A DNA stretch of 37,210 nucleotides from an uncultured Ruminococcus sp. Lineage in GTDB: Bacteria > Bacillota > Clostridia > Lachnospirales > Lachnospiraceae. The notes below the pieces were generated by a model. That model had not been told where the DNA came from, ran no database searches, and saw nothing but the letters and a program-made list of their open reading frames with translations. The stretch spans positions 1 through 37,210 of the forward strand of contig CAKRLG010000022.1 in NCBI GenBank assembly GCA_934359255.1, read 5' to 3'. How positions within the stretch are numbered: the stretch's first letter is position 1; each line of letters begins with the position of its first letter. Shown here one piece after another: positions 32,904-37,210 of the stretch. The position numbers were made by a program, and so were the translations under genes.

Positions 32904-34121
32904 TTACAGTTCACCGGCTGTGTCCAGACCCATCGCCCATTTTCCGTTGGTAAAATCCGGAATATCAACGACAGCACCGCCTCTGGCTACAGACATCTCG
33001 GACAGGGCTGTGATCGCCATCCAGGAAGCTGCATCGTAGACATCTACCGGCATCGGGCTGTCTTCGCGCAGGCACTGGAAGAACTGTTCGAATTCCAGCC
33101 AGTCCATGCCGCCGTGGCTGCCCTGGACGCCTTCTTCGAGGAATTTTTTCCAGATCGGATGATCGTAGGTTTCGGCGTAGGTATCAGCGTTTCCGCTGCA
33201 CTCTTTTCTCCAGTCAAAATCGTGATCGCGGTCTTCTTTGCGGTCGATGAAGACAGAATCGGTGGCTTCTTCGTACATGCCTTTGGTTCCGCGGACAGTG
33301 AAGTTACGGCTGTAGTATCTCGGCAGGGTGGTGTCGAGGATCAGCTGGATGGTTTCTCCGTTGGCACAGCGGATCATTGTGGTGATGATATCACCCTGGG
33401 CAAAATGTGCCTGTTTCAGTCTTTCGTCATCGCTCTTATTCTGCATGATGAACTCATGGAGTCCTGCGGACTTGGAGGCGAAGGAAGACAGGGTGAGCAT
33501 CCGGTTTCCGTGGTTGATATTCAGGATTCTGGCGATCGGTCCCAGATCGTGAGTCGGATAGTTTTCGCAGTTTCTGGACAGATAATTTCTAAGGCGGTAA
33601 TGTCTGTTCTCTTTTCCGAATGCGATTTCGTCTCTCAGATCATGCTGATATCCACCGGCGCAGTGAACTACCTCACCGAGAACACCCTGTTCTACCATAT
33701 TTAACACCATCAGTTCGCGGCGGCCGAAGCAGCAGTTTTCCAGGAACATGAACGGTGTTTTTGTTTTTTCATAAGCATCGACCAGTTTGTAGCAGTCTTC
33801 CAGAGAATAAGCACCGCCCACTTCCATGGCTACGGCTTTTCTGGCATACATGGCTGCCAGAGCGATCTCCACATGGGATTCCCAGGCGGTTGCGATGATG
33901 ATGGTATTTACGTCTTCGTTTGCGATAATGTCCCGGTAGTCCGTGGATACAAAAGGTGTCGGCTGTCCGGCAGCTTCCACTACTTTTACCCCTTCCCGGG
34001 CGCGATCTTCATAAACATCGCAGACAGCGACAACCTGTTCTTTCTGAGCCAGAACAATATTTTCCAGCAGATCTTTTCCACGGCATCCAAGGCCGATATA
34101 TCCGATTTTAATATTTTCCAT
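32904..34121 (-). CDS. Gfo/Idh/MocA family oxidoreductase
   Basis: A 405-residue NAD(P)-dependent dehydrogenase or glycosidase-like enzyme acting on sugars or inositols. The N-terminal Rossmann fold is IKIGYIGLGCRGKDLLENI (residues 3-21) followed by VVAVCDVYEDRA; the catalytic region has AVAMEVGGAYSLEDCYKLVDA and ENCCFGRRELMVLNMVEQGVLGEVVH, with the His of NYPTHDLGPIARIL. Its length and the YLSRNCENYPTHDLGPI segment recall family members of the GH109 group, but that is not certain. The ATG at 34121 has AGGAGAG upstream; the listed longer frame into the repeats is not supported. It is monocistronic and diverges from the GH31 gene. Confidence 0.9.
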   Translation of the reverse strand: MENIKIGYIGLGCRGKDLLENIVLAQKEQVVAVCDVYEDRAREGVKVVEAAGQPTPFVSTDYRDIIANEDVNTIIIATAWESHVEIALAAMYARKAVAMEVGGAYSLEDCYKLVDAYEKTKTPFMFLENCCFGRRELMVLNMVEQGVLGEVVHCAGGYQHDLRDEIAFGKENRHYRLRNYLSRNCENYPTHDLGPIARILNINHGNRMLTLSSFASKSAGLHEFIMQNKSDDERLKQAHFAQGDIITTMIRCANGETIQLILDTTLPRYYSRNFTVRGTKGMYEEATDSVFIDRKEDRDHDFDWRKECSGNADTYAETYDHPIWKKFLEEGVQGSHGGMDWLEFEQFFQCLREDSPMPVDVYDAASWMAITALSEMSVARGGAVVDIPDFTNGKWAMGLDTAGEL

Positions 34122-34148
34122 TAGAGTCTCTCCTTTATGTGTCTTTTT

Positions 34149-34197
34149 ATAACCATTTAGTAGATAGTGTTCTGCGAGGTTTTTACTCTCGTAACTG
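34149..34197. repeat. degenerate copy of the palindromic repeat family
   Basis: ATAACCATTTAGTAGATAGT followed by TCTGCGAGGTTTTTACTCTC and GTAACTG resembles the left 30 bp and the start of the right end of the element at 9686-9827, with the inner hairpins missing. Confidence 0.5.
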
Positions 34198-34288
34198 CAA
34201 ACATGCCGAATGATTATATTCTGTGGTTTATTATACACGGATACCTGAATTTGACAAGGAAAGTAAAATCTAAATATTATGAAAAATC

Positions 34289-34338
34289 GTAACTATTCAG
34301 CAGCCACTGTCGTAACTGTGAAGGTACTGAACAGTTAC
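34289..34338. repeat. short copy of the palindromic repeat family
   Basis: GTAACTATTCAG at the left and the 27 bp ending GGTACTGAACAGTTAC at the right are identical to the ends of the 142-bp element at 9686-9827, but only about 10 bp lie between them. The 348-bp gap from 34122 to 34469 holds this, the degenerate copy and the GH31 promoter. Confidence 0.75.
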
Positions 34339-34367
34339 GAAAAATCAAAGAAAAGTGAGTGAGAATC

Positions 34368-34396
34368 TTGTGTTTCATGTGGGAAATTTCTATAAT
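34368..34396 (+). promoter_or_regulatory. promoter of the GH31 gene
   Basis: TTGTGT (34368-34373) and a perfect TATAAT (34391-34396) are 17 bp apart, 74 bp before the start codon. Confidence 0.55.
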
Positions 34397-34469
34397 AAAA
34401 GAAGAATCGTTTGAAAAAATGAGAAGATTTCTGAGGGTTACAAACATAATGTAAAGGAGACAGGAAATT

Positions 34470-36719
34470 ATGAAATTTACCAATGGTTACTGGCTGCTTC
34501 GTGATGAGATGAAAGCAGCCTATGCAGTAGAGTATGGAAGTCACCGGATATATGGACAGGAACTGACGATGTATCTGCCGTGTTCCCATATCGTGGATCG
34601 GGGAAGTTGTCTGAATATCCCGCTACTGACGGTGACACTGTCCAGTCCGATGGACGGTGTGATCAAAGTGTCTGCGGTGCATCATGACGGAGCCGTATAT
34701 AACGGACCTTTTGCAAAGATTTATACCGGCGATGCGCATGTGCGGATCGAGGAGAATGAGGAGCAGCTGATCTATCAGACGGGCTCTCTGAAAGCGGTGA
34801 TCGATAAAGCACCGAATGGATACAAGATGGCATTTTATGAAGGAGATACTTTCCTCACAGAGTCGAGTTTCCGGAATCTTGCCTATATGCAGAACACAAA
34901 AACCGGGAAAAACTATATGCTGGAGCAGATGTTCCTCGATGTGGATGAATATGTCTACGGACTCGGGGAACGTTTCACGCCGTTCGTAAAAAACGGACAG
35001 GTGGTGGAAATGTGGAACGAGGATGGCGGAACTGCCAGTGAGATTGCCTATAAAAATATCCCGTTCTATGTGACAAACAAAGGCTACGGTATCCTGGTGG
35101 ACAACGAGGGCGATGTGGCGTATGAGATCGCCAGTGAGAAGGTAGAACGGATCCAGTTTTCCGTAGAGGGGGAACGTCTGGATTACTATGTGATCAGTGG
35201 AAAAACGCCGATGGGAACCGTAGAAAAATACACGGACCTGACCGGAAAACCGGCTCTGCCGCCGGCGTGGTCTTTTGGCCTGTGGCTGACAACTTCCTTT
35301 ACCACCAATTACGATGAGGCAACGACTTCCAGCTTTATTCAGGGAATGGCAGACCGACAGATCCCGCTGCATGTCTTCCATTTTGACTGCTACTGGATGG
35401 ATGCCTATGAGTGGTGTAACTTTGAATGGGATCCTGCGACCTTCCCGGATCCAAAAGGCATGCTGAAACGCTACCACGACCGCGGACTCCACATCTGTGT
35501 ATGGATCAACCCATACATCGGCCAGAAATCCTGCCTGTTTAAAGAAGGAAAAGAAAATGGATATCTGGTGAAGAAGAAAGACGGAAGTGTATGGCAGACG
35601 GACCTGTGGCAGCCGGGCATGGCACTGGTGGACTTTACCAATCCGGATGCGGTAGCCTGGTATCAGGGAAAATTGAAGACGCTGCTGGATATGGGCGTGG
35701 ATTGCTTTAAAACTGATTTTGGTGAGAGAATTCCGGTGAAGGATATCATGTATTTTGACCATTCCGATCCGGTGAAAATGCATAACTACTATACGTATCT
35801 GTATAATCAGGCAGTTTTTGAATTACTGGAGCGTGAGAGAGGAACCGGCGAAGCCGTACTGTTCGCACGTTCTGCAACCGTGGGTGGCCAGCAGTTCCCG
35901 GCACACTGGGGCGGTGACTGTTCTGCAAGCTACGTTTCCATGGCAGAGACTCTTCGTGGAGGACTTTCTCTGTCTTTGGGTGGATTTGGTTTCTGGAGCC
36001 ATGATATCAGCGGTTTTGAGAGCACAGCTCCGGCCGATATCTACAAACGCTGGTGTCAGTTTGGCCTGTTAAGTTCCCACAGCCGTCTGCACGGATCTTC
36101 TTCTTATCGTGTGCCGTGGCTGTTCGATGACGAGGCCTGCGAGATCCTGAAAGAATTTGTCAATTTGAAGTGCCGTCTGATGCCGTATCTGTACGGACAG
36201 GCTGTACGTTCTCACACAGAAGGTCGTCCGGTACTGCGACCGATGGTACTGGATTTTCCGCAGGATCGTGCGTGTGATACCCTGGATCGCCAGTATATGT
36301 TCGGAGATGCCCTGTTAGTGGCACCGATCTTTAAGGAGAACGGCGAAGTGCAGTATTATCTGCCGGAAGGAACCTGGTATAATCTGATCACCGGAGCAGA
36401 GGTGACCGGAGGAAAATGGCAGAAAGAGACGCATGATTATCACAGTCTGCCGTTGATGGTTCGTCCGAACAGCATCTTGCCCCTTGGAAACAACGACCAG
36501 AGACCGGATTATGACTATGCGGACGGCGTGACCCTGGTGGTATCTGCCTTCGATGAGGGAGCAGAAGCTTCTGTAGAGATCCCGGATCTTAGTGGAAAGA
36601 CTGTGATGAAAGTGACTGCGAAACGTGTGGGAGAAGAGATCCACCTGCAGGTGGAAGGCGGAAACGGAAATTATACCGTGAAGAGCCTTTCGGGTTGCAA
36701 GGTAGTTGTGGAAGCGTAA
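34470..36719 (+). CDS. yicI: alpha-xylosidase (GH31, YicI type)
   Basis: A 749-residue cytoplasmic glycoside hydrolase that removes terminal alpha-xylose (for example from isoprimeverose or xyloglucan fragments). The nucleophile D416 lies in CFKTDFGERIP, the same residue number as in E. coli YicI, and the acid/base is D483 in HWGGDCSASY (D482 in E. coli). FGFWSHDISGFE and SSHSRLHGSSSYRVPW are also typical of YicI. No signal peptide is present, so the substrate is taken up first. The ATG at 34470 follows AAAGGAGACAGGAAATT. A strong terminator follows. It is preceded by repeat elements and faces away from the oxidoreductase. Confidence 0.94.
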   Translation: MKFTNGYWLLRDEMKAAYAVEYGSHRIYGQELTMYLPCSHIVDRGSCLNIPLLTVTLSSPMDGVIKVSAVHHDGAVYNGPFAKIYTGDAHVRIEENEEQLIYQTGSLKAVIDKAPNGYKMAFYEGDTFLTESSFRNLAYMQNTKTGKNYMLEQMFLDVDEYVYGLGERFTPFVKNGQVVEMWNEDGGTASEIAYKNIPFYVTNKGYGILVDNEGDVAYEIASEKVERIQFSVEGERLDYYVISGKTPMGTVEKYTDLTGKPALPPAWSFGLWLTTSFTTNYDEATTSSFIQGMADRQIPLHVFHFDCYWMDAYEWCNFEWDPATFPDPKGMLKRYHDRGLHICVWINPYIGQKSCLFKEGKENGYLVKKKDGSVWQTDLWQPGMALVDFTNPDAVAWYQGKLKTLLDMGVDCFKTDFGERIPVKDIMYFDHSDPVKMHNYYTYLYNQAVFELLERERGTGEAVLFARSATVGGQQFPAHWGGDCSASYVSMAETLRGGLSLSLGGFGFWSHDISGFESTAPADIYKRWCQFGLLSSHSRLHGSSSYRVPWLFDDEACEILKEFVNLKCRLMPYLYGQAVRSHTEGRPVLRPMVLDFPQDRACDTLDRQYMFGDALLVAPIFKENGEVQYYLPEGTWYNLITGAEVTGGKWQKETHDYHSLPLMVRPNSILPLGNNDQRPDYDYADGVTLVVSAFDEGAEASVEIPDLSGKTVMKVTAKRVGEEIHLQVEGGNGNYTVKSLSGCKVVVEA

Positions 36720-36770
36720 GAATCTGCGGGGACAGAGAAGAGATACCGAAGCGTATCCGTAGAAATAAAG

Positions 36771-36817
36771 AAAAAGCATGCATACAGAAGCGAAAATATC
36801 CTGTATGCATGCTTTTT
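36771..36817 (+). terminator. rho-independent terminator after yicI
   Basis: AAAAAGCATGCATACAG (36771-36787) pairs with CTGTATGCATGCTTTTT (36801-36817), a perfect 17-bp stem with a 13-nt loop and a terminal T-run. Confidence 0.92.
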
Positions 36818-36906
36818 TGATGCATTGCATATTTAACATAATATATAGCAAGAATTCTCCTTCCTCTACAGGTGGGAGATGAATTGCAAATAATAAAAAA
36901 GAACAC

Positions 36907-36935
36907 TTGTTCTATAATAAAATCCATGGTATAAT
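36907..36935 (+). promoter_or_regulatory. transposase promoter
   Basis: TTGTTC (36907-36912), a 17-bp spacer and TATAAT (36930-36935) with an upstream TGG (extended -10). It lies 44 bp before the transposase start codon. Confidence 0.6.
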
Positions 36936-36979
36936 AGAATCAGTCGATAAGATAATTATTCAAAAAAGGGACTGGTTTT

Positions 36980-37210
36980 ATGGAAAATATGGATCACAAT
37001 GCACATTCAGTATACTTGATGTATTACCACCTGATCATGGTGGTAAAATATCGAAGAAAAGTTATCAATGATCCAATTTCGGAAAGAGCAAAGGAAATAT
37101 GGGAATATATTGCCCCACGGTATGGAATTGTTCTGGAGGAATGGAATCATGATATTGACCATGTGCATGTAATGTTTCGTGCACAGCCTAAAACGGAACT
37201 CAGTAAATTT
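36980..37210 (+). CDS. tnpA: IS200/IS605 family Y1 transposase TnpA, 5' part only
   Basis: The first 77 residues of a single-strand DNA transposase, cut by the window end. The fold begins SVYLMYYHLIMVVKYRRKVI, and the HUH metal site is visible as H61-V-H63 in DIDHVHVMFRAQP. The catalytic Tyr would lie further on. The start codon lies 10 nt after AAAAGGG. No stop or frameshift is seen in the available part, so it may be intact. Confidence 0.9.
   Translation, partial: MENMDHNAHSVYLMYYHLIMVVKYRRKVINDPISERAKEIWEYIAPRYGIVLEEWNHDIDHVHVMFRAQPKTELSKF

Larger units (their letters stand above)
36857..37210 (+). mobile_element. IS200/IS605-type insertion sequence, left part
   Basis: The element carries a Y1 transposase gene that runs off the window. 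A subterminal hairpin CTCCTTCC (36857-36864)/GGTGGGAG (36871-36878) with a TCTACA loop precedes it, as expected for the left-end hairpin that the Y1 transposase binds. The exact boundary cannot be fixed because these elements have no terminal inverted repeats. Confidence 0.7.

Noticed and set aside
34623..35783. 386-codon open frame on the minus strand
   Set aside because: It lies wholly inside the GH31 gene, has no ribosome site, and its translation (rich in His, Ile, Arg) looks like an antisense shadow; the plus-strand gene has full catalytic motifs.
32096..36719. Sialic acid utilisation cluster
   Set aside because: Only nanE is recognisable; the neighbouring oxidoreductase and alpha-xylosidase are on separate transcripts with their own terminators or promoters.

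Overview
The window reads as chromosomal DNA of a low-to-mid GC anaerobic Firmicute, most likely a gut Lachnospiraceae of the Blautia/Ruminococcus/Dorea type. The basis is AGGAGG-type ribosome binding sites, lysine- and glutamate-rich proteins, a YesM/YesN-type two-component pair, Mgl sugar transport, and a CRISPR type whose repeats resemble the Clostridioides difficile I-B type. The genus is an inference.

Layout. 1-1133: end of an ABC-2 exporter (ATPase cut by the window edge, then permease). 1379-4143: two MATE transporters. 4302-4802 (-): small membrane protein of DUF3592 type. 5084-9684: galactose/methyl-galactoside (Mgl) ABC transporter, unusual in two ways: its binding protein appears circularly permuted, and its permease carries an N-terminal coiled coil of about 200 residues. 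9686-9904: palindromic interspersed repeat and a terminator. 10020-15543: AraC-type response regulator, sensor kinase, and two membrane-attached sugar-binding proteins, probably a sugar-sensing module for the Mgl transporter. 15618-16187: unknown protein. 16206-20808: GntR/FCD regulator diverging from an AprAB-like flavoprotein/ferredoxin pair and an APC amino-acid permease, with a palindromic operator inside a near-consensus promoter.

20809-29804: complete type I-B (Cst/Tneap-like) CRISPR-Cas locus in the order cas6-cas8-cas7-cas5-cas3-cas4-cas1-cas2-leader-array (7 repeats). Between the permease terminator and cas6, on the minus strand, lie two degenerate CRISPR repeats flanking a 29-nt pseudo-spacer, with their own promoter. 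The first 16 nt of this pseudo-spacer match 14 of 16 bases of the predicted cas6 promoter (over its -35 box), next to a CCA motif in PAM position. This is a strong candidate for a CreR/CreA-type guide RNA that directs Cascade to repress its own operon. It is the most interesting element of the window.

29805-30432: a 3' fragment of a second APC permease, colinear without gaps with the intact permease on the other side of the CRISPR locus. The locus is therefore bracketed by 628-bp direct repeats, and the array ends abruptly in a spacer at this junction. 30739-31966: two unrecognised genes, one with a Gly/Ser repeat and an acidic tail. 32096-36719: NanE epimerase, a Gfo/Idh/MocA oxidoreductase (-) and a YicI-type GH31 alpha-xylosidase. 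36857-37210: left end and 5' part of the transposase of an IS200/IS605-type element, cut by the window edge.
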